In this document: one piece after another, positions 24,532-34,400 of the stretch
How positions within the stretch are numbered: the stretch's first letter is position 1
Layout: each line of letters opens with the position of its first letter
Source of the DNA: Candidatus Wallbacteria bacterium
GTDB lineage: Bacteria; Muiribacteriota; JAQTZZ01
Assembly (NCBI GenBank): GCA_028687545.1
Contig: JAQTZZ010000035.1
Location: 1 to 38,419, forward strand
Reading direction: 5' to 3'
Length of the DNA: 38,419 nt
Notes under the pieces: model-generated
Told to the model about the DNA's origin: nothing
The model's input: only the letters and a program-made list of their open reading frames with translations
The model's database searches: none
Position numbers and translations under genes: made by a program

Positions 24532-24689
24532 TCCCTAGTAACGCAAAACTGCACATTTATGTCAGCAATCGGTTGTCTGAGATACTCAGATTGACGATGA
24601 ATCCGGTAAATTTCAAATCAGGAGCAGCAAAAGGGATTTGAGCTGATTAGAGCACAAATCCCCTGTTTACCAGACTTACAAACTTAATG

Positions 24690-25673
24690 TCAGTTGATCA
24701 TGATGCCGGCTGTCAGAGAACCCTGGCTGAGCTGAACTGTAGTCAGCCCTGCCTTGAGTTTGCCTGGCAGCTTGATCAGGCCATCGAGCTTTCCGACTAT
24801 TTTCAGGCCTTCCAGACTGAAGGCGGACTGGGAACCTGGATTCTGGCCAAGTGTGATCAGAGCATTCACAAAATCCGGGGCGTTCTTGAGTATCTGCTCT
24901 GCGTCAGCCTGCGGGTCAAGTCCTGAGGCAGTCAGCTCCAGGCGATTCTGATCAGGCACAGCCACTGCGAAATTGATCTTGACTTTTTTGCTGTCTTTGG
25001 TTGTGATTTCAGTTTTCACTTGCGCAGGGTCGATTACCAGTTTCAGGGCTGAGAGATTGCCTGCCGAGAGCTGAGGAATCACTGCAGAGAGCGCTTTATT
25101 GATCAAAGTCTCGCTGACCGTATATTCGATATCAGCTCCCTTGGGTGTTCCATTAATCTCACTGTCAGACAGCATCAGGTAGCCATCAATAATTTTTGCC
25201 TGCTTTAAAGTTGCGACTTGAACCGGAGATGCAGCCATCACCAGTTTGACTGCTCCCTTACACCCTGATGCAGTTACCTGCTCCACCTGGTACTTGGCGC
25301 CTGATTCCTGGGCGATCCGGTTGGTTTCAGACACCAGCTGTTTCATGGCGATTTTCATCTGCACCGGGCCGAGCTGGGTTCCATTGCTGAGAAACTGCGA
25401 GAATCTGATGGTCAGAGAGCCGTCGCTGTTAACCACGATATCACCGGAGATCTTCATGGCCCGCTCGCCGAGCATATTGGCTGTAAATTCATAATCAAAA
25501 GTTCCGTTCTGCAGGAAAGTGATCTTAGGGTCTTTAGCTGTTCCATTGTATTGAATGCAGGATTCACTCATGATGGACGTGACTGCTGAGTCGGAAATTC
25601 CCAGCCTGAATCCTTCGGCATAGGCAGAGATTGTGAATAGAGCGATCAGGATTGCGATGATGATTTTTGACAT
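24690..25673 (-). CDS. Secreted protein of unknown function, possibly lipid-binding (DUF2993/LmeA-like)
   Basis: A 327-residue protein with a signal peptide (residues 1-19). The mature part alternates long beta strands and helices. Two parts begin with similar helix-starting segments: LGISDSAVTSIM near residue 25 and YTVSETLINKALSAVI near 185. ADIEYTVSETLINKAL, then beta strands ending in LELTASGL, recalls the LmeA/DUF2993 fold, but the match is loose. Its promoter is almost identical in layout to that of the 177-residue secreted protein. GGGGGA precedes the ATG. Function unknown. Confidence 0.7.
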   Translation of the reverse strand: MSKIIIAILIALFTISAYAEGFRLGISDSAVTSIMSESCIQYNGTAKDPKITFLQNGTFDYEFTANMLGERAMKISGDIVVNSDGSLTIRFSQFLSNGTQLGPVQMKIAMKQLVSETNRIAQESGAKYQVEQVTASGCKGAVKLVMAASPVQVATLKQAKIIDGYLMLSDSEINGTPKGADIEYTVSETLINKALSAVIPQLSAGNLSALKLVIDPAQVKTEITTKDSKKVKINFAVAVPDQNRLELTASGLDPQADAEQILKNAPDFVNALITLGQNPGSQSAFSLEGLKIVGKLDGLIKLPGKLKAGLTTVQLSQGSLTAGIMIN

Positions 25674-25724
25674 ACAGTCCCCCTTATACTTTTGCTTTTC
25701 CAGAGGTCTTTGCCCCTTAATTTA

Positions 25725-25752
25725 ATCTTATCCGCGAATCGACTTATGTCAA
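25725..25752 (-). promoter_or_regulatory. Sigma-70-type promoter of the secreted-protein gene
   Basis: Minus strand: perfect TTGACA (25752-25747), 16-nt spacer, TAAGAT (25730-25725), in context CGCGGATAAGATTAAATTAA. Confidence 0.75.
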
Positions 25753-25812
25753 TGCGTCAACCCCGCCTTTCAAGCGGCATCTTGTTCCATTTTGCAGAAA
25801 CGTCAGAACTCT

Positions 25813-26109
25813 TTATTTCCGCACTCCGCAATCCTGTTTTTCCCTGCCTTTTTCATTGATCCCGGAAATCCTGTAAAGGCTGGTTCCGATTCCAGCGATA
25901 AGAAGGAGCATCAGGCAGATCAGAAGCGGCTTGTCCTGCACAACCCTGTCCACTGCAGTCAGCATGATTTCAGAGGTAGGTGGCTCAAGAGCGGATTCAG
26001 AAGTCGATGTGACATTCCGGCAGCTCCCTGCCACATTCACAGATTCCCGGCTGCCTGCAGCCAGAGGCCACAGGCAGCAGAGAATCAGAATCGCAAGCAG
26101 CCTGATCAT
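25813..26109 (-). CDS. Small exported or membrane protein coupled to the DUF2339 gene
   Basis: A 98-residue protein with a signal peptide or first membrane helix (MIRLLAILILCCLWPLAAG), a short Ser/Thr-rich exported loop and a second helix (LLICLMLLLIAGIGTSLY). It ends in a charged tail. Its ATG overlaps the TGA of the upstream gene (ATGA, 26106-26109), with GGAG 6 nt before it, indicating translational coupling. The frame from 26121 would start 12 nt earlier without a ribosome site. Probably a partner of the DUF2339 protein; function unknown. Confidence 0.65.
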   Translation of the reverse strand: MIRLLAILILCCLWPLAAGSRESVNVAGSCRNVTSTSESALEPPTSEIMLTAVDRVVQDKPLLICLMLLLIAGIGTSLYRISGINEKGREKQDCGVRK

Positions 26110-27830
26110 GTTTCGCTCCATGGCATTTTAGGCATGATCTTTTTTTCAAAAGCAGTGTACAGGTAAGAAGAGACTATCAGTACCAGGCCCAGAGTGATGA
26201 AAGACAGAATCCTGAACGGAGTGCTGATGTGCGAAATGTCGATCAGAAAAACTTTGATCAGGGTCAGCATCAGAATCGCGAGAGAGACCCTGCGCAGAAT
26301 CACGACATCCTGTAAAATCCCGTAAAGCATCAGTCCTGCGGCATACAGGGACCAGACTACTGAAAAGGCTGTGACTCTGCCTGCAGACATGAAATCGTGG
26401 AACCAGGCCGAGGTCTCGATATTGAGAACAGCGAACAGTACCAGGCAGAATACAGTGAAGAAAGCGGAGTATCCGCTGTACAGCTGTTCAGGGTTACCGG
26501 CCTGGACGTCCTCATGATGGAAAGAGCGTAAAAATCCGGCGAACTGATAGAGCACAAATAAAAGCAGGCCAGAGGTGCAGAAGCGCTCTCCAAACTGCTG
26601 CATGTATCCGTCAGTGAAGCACAGGTCAGTGGGCTGCAGCCGGAAAATCTCGCTGTAATCGTATGTGAAGAACTGGAAGAGCGTGAAAACAAGAAGCGCA
26701 TGTGCGCTGACCACGTATCCGGGCAGAGAAAGCTGTCTTCCTAGATACAGAAGCACCAGAGCCTGTGCAGAGAAAAAAATAGTGACCCAGTGGCTGGAAA
26801 ATACGACAGGAACGGCTATCAGCAGATACAGTGCGCAGTTGGCTGTGAAATTGGCGAAAGCAGCGCTGTTTTTCAAGCCTGAAGAATATGAGTGCAGAGC
26901 CATCAGGAAAAATGTCATGGCATAGAGCAGACAAACTATGCCGACGTATTCCAGCTGCAGAAAATTGCTGATCATGTAATAGTTGTAACCGAAAGCGAGG
27001 AACGAGTTGGTCATGATCAAGCCTGTGCCTGCAGCTTTTTCCTTACTTCCCAGAATGAATTCGTTCAGGTATGGCGAAACACTGTAAATCAGATAGTAAA
27101 CATTCAGAAACAGGACAGTGAGCCAGAAATCCTCAGGACCATAATTATTCATAAACCAGATCGAGAAAAGCAGATAAGTTGAGATGAACCCGATCGTGTT
27201 CAGACTGCCCCATCGCTTGTAAAATGCGATCCCGAGAATTCCAAGATTCAAAATCGCGAGATAAGCAAGGTTTGCAGCGTAGTAATCACTGTCTGAATAG
27301 AGCATCACTGGAGTGAAAAAACCACCCAGGAAACCAAGCAAAGCCAGGCCATAACTGTCATATGCAACTGCCAGGCCGGTGACCAGGGCTGTTGTAACTG
27401 CCATCAGCAGATATGACAGCCCTGCCGGGAAAAGATGATAAATATGGAATCCGGCATAGGTCGCAAAATAGAGCACAACTGATCCTGCTGCGACGATCAG
27501 TTGTCCGTAAGCACTCATTCCTCTGCTCCTGAAAAAGTTGCCTGCAATTACAAATGCCAGCCCCCAGAAGTAAGTCAGCGCGATTCTTCCTTCAGGAGGG
27601 ATCCAGCCCTGTTCGATCGAATATTTCAGAAAAAACCCGATACCGAAAATCATTGTCACAATGCCGATGATCAGAAGCCATTTCTGGCCCAGTGCTATTT
27701 CCAGCTTGAAATCATCCATTTCATACTCGCTCCTGAGCTTTTTGATAAACTCAGAGTCAAAGCTTCGTCCGCAGGATAGGCAGCGCTCTGTGTAAATTTC
27801 GATCGTTTTTCCGCAGAATGGGCAGTTCAT
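26106..27830 (-). CDS. DUF2339-type polytopic membrane protein with N-terminal zinc ribbon
   Basis: A 574-residue protein. Residues 3-21 are a zinc ribbon (CPFC then CLSC). A charged stretch and GQKWLLIIGIVTMIFGIGFFLKYS (the DUF2339 entry, split about 49-72) follow. About sixteen transmembrane helices run to the C-terminus. A conserved loop reads GFLGGFFTPV (about 168-177). The family's function is unknown. GGAGGG lies 4 nt before the ATG. It forms a two-gene operon with the small membrane protein. Confidence 0.88.
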   Translation of the reverse strand: MNCPFCGKTIEIYTERCLSCGRSFDSEFIKKLRSEYEMDDFKLEIALGQKWLLIIGIVTMIFGIGFFLKYSIEQGWIPPEGRIALTYFWGLAFVIAGNFFRSRGMSAYGQLIVAAGSVVLYFATYAGFHIYHLFPAGLSYLLMAVTTALVTGLAVAYDSYGLALLGFLGGFFTPVMLYSDSDYYAANLAYLAILNLGILGIAFYKRWGSLNTIGFISTYLLFSIWFMNNYGPEDFWLTVLFLNVYYLIYSVSPYLNEFILGSKEKAAGTGLIMTNSFLAFGYNYYMISNFLQLEYVGIVCLLYAMTFFLMALHSYSSGLKNSAAFANFTANCALYLLIAVPVVFSSHWVTIFFSAQALVLLYLGRQLSLPGYVVSAHALLVFTLFQFFTYDYSEIFRLQPTDLCFTDGYMQQFGERFCTSGLLLFVLYQFAGFLRSFHHEDVQAGNPEQLYSGYSAFFTVFCLVLFAVLNIETSAWFHDFMSAGRVTAFSVVWSLYAAGLMLYGILQDVVILRRVSLAILMLTLIKVFLIDISHISTPFRILSFITLGLVLIVSSYLYTAFEKKIMPKMPWSET

Positions 27831-27926
27831 GTTACCCTCCTCTTCAGAAAATAAGACATTGTCACAAGCAGATCTGACATGATCATGCTTTCTGAACCAA
27901 AGGCATTCACCCCCTTTTTTATTGAA

Positions 27927-27936
27927 TGAACGCTCA
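27927..27936. promoter_or_regulatory. Near-palindrome resembling a TetR-family operator half
   Basis: TGAACGCTCA (one mismatched pair) sits between the divergent DUF2339 and phosphoesterase-GIY genes in an AT-rich stretch. No TetR gene is in the window. Weak. Confidence 0.2.
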
Positions 27937-28054
27937 CTTATTTATATTATTACTCTAAAAGAGAAAGATGTCAAGCAGCACCGGGAGACCCAGTGGTTCG
28001 CCACTAGATTAATTTTAAATTAACATTTTCTCTGATCATGGTTATCATTTGTAC

Positions 28055-29998
28055 ATGCCTGCAAACAGCCTGCTCAGAATCGCCTTTTTATCAGATACGC
28101 ACCTTGGCTTTGACTATCCTGTCAGGTCTGAAAACCACCAGGGCCGCAGGGGCAAGGATTTTTTCGATAACTTCGAACTTGCCCTGCAGATTTCGGTTGA
28201 CAGATCAGCAGACTTGATCATTCATGGCGGCGACTTCTTTTTTAGAAGTAAAATTTCCAATAAAATCGAACAGATGGCCTTTTCAATGCTTTCGCGTTTC
28301 ATGAGGCACAGGATTCCATTTCTGATCATTCCAGGCAATCATGAACGCTCCCGCCTGCCTCTCTCTCTCCTGCTGCAGCATCCTGATCTGCATGTGTTTT
28401 CTGCTCCTGAGTCAATCAGGCTGAAGATCAGAAATCTAAGCCTCAGGATTGACGGGATTCCTTTCATTGGGAACGGGGTCAGAGACAAGTTCAGCGGAAT
28501 CATTGCAGCTTTCAAACAGGATCAGGTCAAGGCTGACTTCAATCTGCTCTGCCTGCATGAATCAATTGAAGGAGCGCAGGTCGGACCTTCAAACTTTACC
28601 TTCAGGTATGGACCGGATGTGATCAGAGCCTGCGATCTGCCTGACGGATATGACTGCATTCTGGCAGGCCACATCCACAGGTCTCAAGTGCTTGCGCATC
28701 AGTCAGGCGACAGGCTGATCCCTGTGATTTATGCCGGATCAATAGAACGCACTTCATTTGCTGAAAAAAACGAGCAGAAAGGATTTTACCTGTTGGAACT
28801 GGAGCAGGAGAAACTCCCAAGCCTGAAATACGAATTCAGTCCTCTGCCTGCCAGGGAAATGATCAGTCTGGATCTGAATAGCTCTGACCCGGTTGATCTC
28901 AAATCCAGGTTTAAGCAGATGTTCGAAAGTCTCCCCTGCCGCTCGATAGTGCGGATATCATGCGAAAATATCCCGGATTCCGGAATCATCAAAGAAGCTG
29001 CGCCTGATCAGATGATAATCCAGCTCAATCGCAAAATCTACTATAAAAAAGGCATCCAGAGCGATGGCTGTGTTCTGCCTGAATCTGAAAAACTTCCCGC
29101 TTTACCCGAACTACCTGGTGTCTATATCTTCTACGGAAATACAGATAAAATAATTTATATTGGGAAATCCGTGAATCTGAAGAACAGGGTACGCAGTTAT
29201 TTCAGCACACCCAGGGATAAAACAGTCGCACAGAAGAAGAAGATCAAAGTCAGCCGGATCGAAACAATCACCGTTGAATGCGAACTTGAAGCCTTGCTGC
29301 TTGAGGATTCCCTGATCAAGAAGCATCGTCCGCTTTACAACATCAAACAGAAGAACTGCTCAGAATATGTTTATCTTGCAATGACTTGCGGATCATTTCC
29401 ATGTCTCCGCATCATAGGATTGAATGATGCAGGGAATTACGCTGAGTATTTCGGCCCCTTTAAGGACAGGTTCCTGGCTGAACAGATCCGGGAAATCTGC
29501 TCTGCTAATCTGAAATTCAGGAACTGCGTCAGCGATGTCCCGGCAAACAGATGTTTTTATTATGGGATCGGGAAATGCTCAGGTCCCTGTTTTCAAAAGA
29601 TCAGCAGAGAGCAGTATCAGGAAATCAGCAGCCAGGCGACCGATTTTTTAAATGGCAGCTCCGGGTTGATCCGCAGCAGGATTGAAGAGAGGATGCAGGC
29701 CCATTCGGAAAAGCAGGAATTCGAACTGGCAGAGAAGCTGAAACAATTGTCTGAATTCTGCGAAAGATTCTGCCAGGCCCAGGTCTTTATCCGGAATTTC
29801 AGGCAGCAGAACCTGGAAATCAGATTTGCTGATTTCAGCCTGCTGTTCGAACACGGCAGATTCACAGGCAGGCGGAATGATTCTGAGGCTAAATCCCTGC
29901 AAGCCGAAGACCCCAGATTCATGCTGGAGCGGGCTCTGATTGTAAAAAACTGGGTCACAGCCCACAAAGACCTCTGCACCTGCATTTTTTCCGGATGA
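28055..29998 (+). CDS. SbcD/Mre11-like phosphoesterase fused to a UvrC N-terminal (GIY-YIG) module
   Basis: A 647-residue fusion. Residues 8-270 are a metallophosphoesterase with all five SbcD/Mre11-type motifs: SDTH (Asp14, His16), HGGD (Asp60), PGNHE (Asn95, His96), CLHES (His168), GHIH (His206, His208). From 352 a UvrC-like GIY-YIG nuclease follows: LPGVYIFY, IIYIGKS (368-370), NLKNRVR and Glu417. The UvrC Cys cluster comes next (Cys491, 500, 508, 512, in GKCSGPC), then a UVR motif (about 542-566). The RNase H-like and HhH parts of UvrC are absent, as is the Mre11 capping partner SbcC/Rad50 nearby. Probably a two-nuclease DNA repair or defence enzyme. ATG 28055 lacks a clear ribosome site; TTG 28049 is an alternative. 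Confidence 0.85.
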   Translation: MPANSLLRIAFLSDTHLGFDYPVRSENHQGRRGKDFFDNFELALQISVDRSADLIIHGGDFFFRSKISNKIEQMAFSMLSRFMRHRIPFLIIPGNHERSRLPLSLLLQHPDLHVFSAPESIRLKIRNLSLRIDGIPFIGNGVRDKFSGIIAAFKQDQVKADFNLLCLHESIEGAQVGPSNFTFRYGPDVIRACDLPDGYDCILAGHIHRSQVLAHQSGDRLIPVIYAGSIERTSFAEKNEQKGFYLLELEQEKLPSLKYEFSPLPAREMISLDLNSSDPVDLKSRFKQMFESLPCRSIVRISCENIPDSGIIKEAAPDQMIIQLNRKIYYKKGIQSDGCVLPESEKLPALPELPGVYIFYGNTDKIIYIGKSVNLKNRVRSYFSTPRDKTVAQKKKIKVSRIETITVECELEALLLEDSLIKKHRPLYNIKQKNCSEYVYLAMTCGSFPCLRIIGLNDAGNYAEYFGPFKDRFLAEQIREICSANLKFRNCVSDVPANRCFYYGIGKCSGPCFQKISREQYQEISSQATDFLNGSSGLIRSRIEERMQAHSEKQEFELAEKLKQLSEFCERFCQAQVFIRNFRQQNLEIRFADFSLLFEHGRFTGRRNDSEAKSLQAEDPRFMLERALIVKNWVTAHKDLCTCIFSG

Positions 29999-30008
29999 CT
30001 GAAATATC

Positions 30009-30806
30009 TTACGGAGTATAGACAAGGCGCAGGCCGAGGTCATCGCATTTTCCAGTAGGTACGAGCGAATCGCGGAAAGCTGATCTGCAGCACCGTGCGA
30101 AGCTGCGCCAGGAACCGCCCCTGATCACCCGGTTGTCGTCCAGGTATTGGCCTGGAGGATCGTTTTTCGGGCTGCCTGAGTAATATTCAGGGGAATAGCA
30201 GTCAGCACACCATTCCCTGACGCTGCCGCTCATGTCGTAGAGACCCCATCCGTTTGGCAGCTTCTGCCCTACATCCTGGGTTTCATCAAAATTCAAGTCA
30301 CTGAACAGACAGTAATCCCCCTTGATCTTATCTCCCCAGTAATACAATGTATTGCTGCCAGAGCGGCAGGCAAATTCCCATTCCGCTTCAGTGGGCAGAC
30401 GATAAGTTCCCTTTCCAGCCAGATTCAGGGCTTTGATGAATTCCTGACAGTCAGCCCATGAGACCAGTTCGACCGGCTTCTGCATCCCCTCGAAACAGGA
30501 TGGATTTGATCCAAGCACCGCAGTCCACTGGGCCTGGGTCACCTCATATTTCCCGATCCAGAAGCTTTTCGTGATGTTTACTTCATGGCTGGGATGTTCG
30601 TCGTTCTCTCCCTGTCCGGCAGGGCTTCCCATCCAGAATTTCCCCGCAGGTATGAAGCAGAACTCCATCTTCACCTCAGGCGTTATTTCAACGGCCATTC
30701 CGGTTCCTGCTTCGGCTGTTGAGACAGTCACTTGCCTGGCTGCGGTTTCAGAGCCTGCATAAACCGAAGTGACAGCTGCAAAAAATAATAAAATCCAGAT
30801 CTTCAA
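30009..30806 (-). CDS. Secreted formylglycine-generating-enzyme-like (SUMF1) protein
   Basis: A 265-residue exported protein. The signal peptide is residues 1-17 (MKIWILLFFAAVTSVYA). The FGE-sulfatase fold spans about 45-265: FIPAGKFWMGS, YEVTQAQW, RLPTEAEWEFACRSG, GLYDMSGSVREWC, RVIRGGSW, and a C-terminal ARCCRSAFRD. True FGEs oxidise a sulfatase Cys, but many secreted relatives are binding or non-enzymatic. No sulfatase is in the window. The start is TTG at 30806, overlapping the stop of the giant gene as TTGA, so translation is probably coupled. It ends 10 nt from the convergent fusion gene. Confidence 0.85.
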   Translation of the reverse strand: MKIWILLFFAAVTSVYAGSETAARQVTVSTAEAGTGMAVEITPEVKMEFCFIPAGKFWMGSPAGQGENDEHPSHEVNITKSFWIGKYEVTQAQWTAVLGSNPSCFEGMQKPVELVSWADCQEFIKALNLAGKGTYRLPTEAEWEFACRSGSNTLYYWGDKIKGDYCLFSDLNFDETQDVGQKLPNGWGLYDMSGSVREWCADCYSPEYYSGSPKNDPPGQYLDDNRVIRGGSWRSFARCCRSAFRDSLVPTGKCDDLGLRLVYTP

Positions 30807-31410
30807 TTCTGTATCCTGTAACTGTAATCAAGGGTTCCGTTCCCGATCATGAAAATCCAGTAACCCTGGCAGGGAGTCAGGGAATTCAAGGTGGAAAACC
30901 CGATGCTGCCGGTGTTCATGAAAGTGCGGAATCCTTCAGGCCCGTCAACTGTTGTGCGATAAAAACCCATGATGTATCTGGCGCTTGCTCCATTCACCAG
31001 CGGAGCATTGAAGATCGAATCGATCACAGTGTAGGTCTGGCTGAGCTGCTGTGGAAGAGGTTTTTTATCGATCCAGTAGCCAGCCAGATTCCAGCCGGCA
31101 AACAGGTTGATCCGGCTGTCCGTCTGGATCGGAACCCCTGAAACTTCCAGGGTCTCGTCTCCTGTCATGTAGATCCAGTAGCCGTGATATCCGTCCATGG
31201 TGAGCAGAGTGCTGAACTGCCTGAGATTATCGATGTTCATATAAGTCTTGAAACCTTCGTTTTGAAGGTCAGTCGGGTTACGCATGAATCCCATCACATA
31301 TCTCAGCCTGGTCAGATCACGGAAAATCACCTCTATGCTTCCCTGCTGAGGGGTCAGGCCCAGAGAAATCAGATTCCAGCCGGATTTCAGGGGGATCTGA
31401 TTCGAAGAAG
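30803..31410 (-). repeat. Duplicated C-terminal GWNL domain
   Basis: Two copies of about 100 residues, opening SGWNLISLGL and AGWNLAGYWI, each containing RY[VI]MGF and F-[KR]-T-[YF]-M-N, and ending GYWI-[YF]-M. A putative secretion or attachment domain; role inferred from position only. Confidence 0.65.
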
Positions 31411-34400
31411 CGCCCTGCTCTGCTGCTGTTTTGAAATACCAGACATCGGATCTGGCTCCTGTGCTGCCTGTGTCTCCCCCGCCGATCACCCAGATGTATC
31501 CTCCGAAGGCAATTGCAGTCTGGCCGGTCCTTGGGCTGAACCCGGCGTTTTCCTGATATTTAACCCAGTTCGCTCCATCCGTGGAATACCAGATGTCGTT
31601 GAGAGGAGTGCTCGAGTCAGGCCCGCCGCCGATCAGCCAGATCCTGTCATTGTATACTACACAGGAATGACCTGTCCTGACTCCAAACGGAGCGGAGAGC
31701 ACAGCCTGTGTCCAGTATATGCCGTCAGCCGAGCTCCAGACATCAGCACAGCCGTCTCCACCGATCACCCAGATCCTGTTGTTGAAGACTACGCTGGCAT
31801 GCCCGACCCTGTGTCCGAACTGGGCTGTGATGGTGGCTGAATTCCAGAGTACTCCTTCTGAAGAATACCAGACCCTGGAATCATTGTTTTCACCGCCGAT
31901 GATCCACATTTTCCCGTTAAAAACCACGCTGGAATGATAGCCTACATTGCCGCTCAGCATATTGGAGGTGGATAGATTCCAGGTCCTGCCGTCAACAGAA
32001 CTCCAGACATCCTTGAAGCCGCTGCCGCCGATCACCCACAGCCTGCCGTTAAAAACCAGGCAGGTGTGCCCGTTCCGGACCCCGAACTGTGCGCTCGAGG
32101 TTTCGCAGGTCCAGCTCCAGCCGTCAGCCGAACTCCAGACGTCGCTCGTCGAGCTGCCGCCGACCACCCACAGCTTGTTGTTGAAAGCCGAACCTGCAGC
32201 CCTGATCCTTGGACTGAAGCCCGGATCCTCCCTGGCGCTGATCCAGTCGGATCCCTGGCTCAAAATGTGCACAGTCAGGGTCCGGGCTGCGGTTACAGAA
32301 TTGAAGGTATATCCGGCTGTCAGCTCCGCGTTCCCGGGGATTCCGGGTGCAAAGTAAGATCCGCTGCCGATGGTCCCGTATCCTGACTTGATCGACCAGT
32401 TCAGGCTGCAGACCGATCTGGAGCCGTCGATAAAAATGACTTCAGTAGTGGGTTCAAGGAGGCAGGACTGATTGGTACAAAGGGTGATTTCCGTTGTTTT
32501 CAGGCTGAATGAGGCAGGCACTTTCACCCTGGTATATACTGCCAGGCTGCGTCTGAAGGTCTCTGTCTGGTAAGTGTAGGCCGCTGAAAGCTCAGCTGTC
32601 GCGCAGCTGCCCGGTGCTGAGTATATGAAGCCGTTGAGGTCGCCGCTGCCGTGTTCGAGCGACCATGAAAGATCTCCGCTGAGGTGAGAACCATCGCTGA
32701 AATAGATTTCAGCAGTCTGCTGGAGGGATAAAGACTGGCTTTCAGACAGAGTGACTTCAGTGGTGGAAAGAACGGTGTTCACAGGAAATCTCAGTGTGTC
32801 TTTAAACAGGCTGGGGGATTGCCAGACTTCGCTGGTGTCGATATCCTGGTCAGTGTGCCCCGCAATCGCCAGGATCCTGCCCTGGAATGCCACGCAGCAC
32901 AGCTCAGTGCGGGGTGAAAATCCGCTGGCTGTTTCTTCGATCCAGCTGATTCCATCGCTGGAATGCCAGAAGTCGTTCTTCGGATTTCCGTAAATATCAT
33001 TGCCACCGATCACCCACAGCAGATCGTCGAATGCTATCCCTGCGTGTCCGCCCCTGATTTCAGTCCTCCTGGGAAGGCCGTTATTCATCTGCATTGTCCA
33101 GAGACAGCCGTCAGCGGAATTCCAGAGATCCTGGTTCGCATCCCCGCCGTACAGCCAGATTTTATTTTTATAGACTGCGCAGGAATGCTTCTTATGGCTG
33201 TCGAACTGGCCTGAGACGACGGCTGTTTCCCAGTTTTTCCCGTCAGCCGAGCAATAGACCCGGCTGCCGTTGCCGTCACCGCCGATCAGCCAGAGCTTGT
33301 TGTTGAAGACAACAGCGGCATGATCCTTGATCACTCCGGAAGGAAGGTTCCGGCACTTCTGAACCCAGTTTCTGCCGTCTTCTGAAGCCCAGACATCACT
33401 GCAGCCTTCGCCGCCGATCACAAAGAGCTGGTTATCGAAAGCAAGGCAGACATGCCCGGTTCTCGGGCCGAATGGAGCGCCCGCCACTTCGCAGGTCCAG
33501 GCAGATCCGTCGCCTGAGCTCCAGACATCGCTCGCCGAGCTGCCGCCGATCAGCCAGACCCTGTCGTTGAACACAGCGCAGGCTGATTGTGACCTTGGAG
33601 AAAACCCAGGATTCAGCGTCAGCCTGTTCCATGCCCTGAAGTATTTGAAGATCCAGTTCTGGTTATTGCCTGAATCCAGGCTGGACTCTGCAATGATGCC
33701 GTTGACTGCCGCGCAATCCGCTACATCAGCCAGAGACACTTCTTCGCTGCCGTTATCCTGGAACGTGAATCTTGAACCAGGGACAGAACTTCTCAATTTA
33801 ACCAGGCTGTCCGCTGAGCCTGCGATGGAGAGAGTTCCATTCAGGCCGTATGTCTTGCCTGAGAGAAAATTGAGCTGGCTGCCTGGAGTCAGGCAGGAGA
33901 GCGAATAAAACCCGATCCCAGCGGTCCCGTTAAAAGTAGCGCTGCCTCTGCAGATCACAGAACCGGAAGCAGGAGTCACGAAACAGGCGTTATTGGTGAT
34001 TGCAGCATTGGGTTCAAGAATCAGATCAGCTCCATGCGGGCTGAAAGCTCCGCTGGTCAATGTCAGACGGTTTTCCACAGTGATCCCGACTGGCAGCTCG
34101 AATGTGGCATTCCCCAGAGAGGAGAATTCCAGATTGTAATAATTCCTGAGCCCGGGAATCACAATATTCCCGCCGGTTCCGATAAATTTAACCAGGCCTG
34201 AGTTGAAATCATTGTCCAGTGTCACTGATTCAGTTCCAAACGCTTGTAGAGTACCCTGATTTTCAAAAGCTCCGCTGACGGTAAAATTTTTCCCGCCCAG
34301 GCTTAACACTGCACCTGTCTCGATCGTGAGGCTGCTGACAGTCGTATTGCTGGAAAGCACAGGATCGTTTGCTGCAGCCGGGATCTCAACCTTATCGTTG

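Noticed and set aside
27927-27936. A firm TetR operator call between the divergent genes
   Set aside because: Only ten bases with one mismatch and no regulator nearby; left as a low-confidence site.
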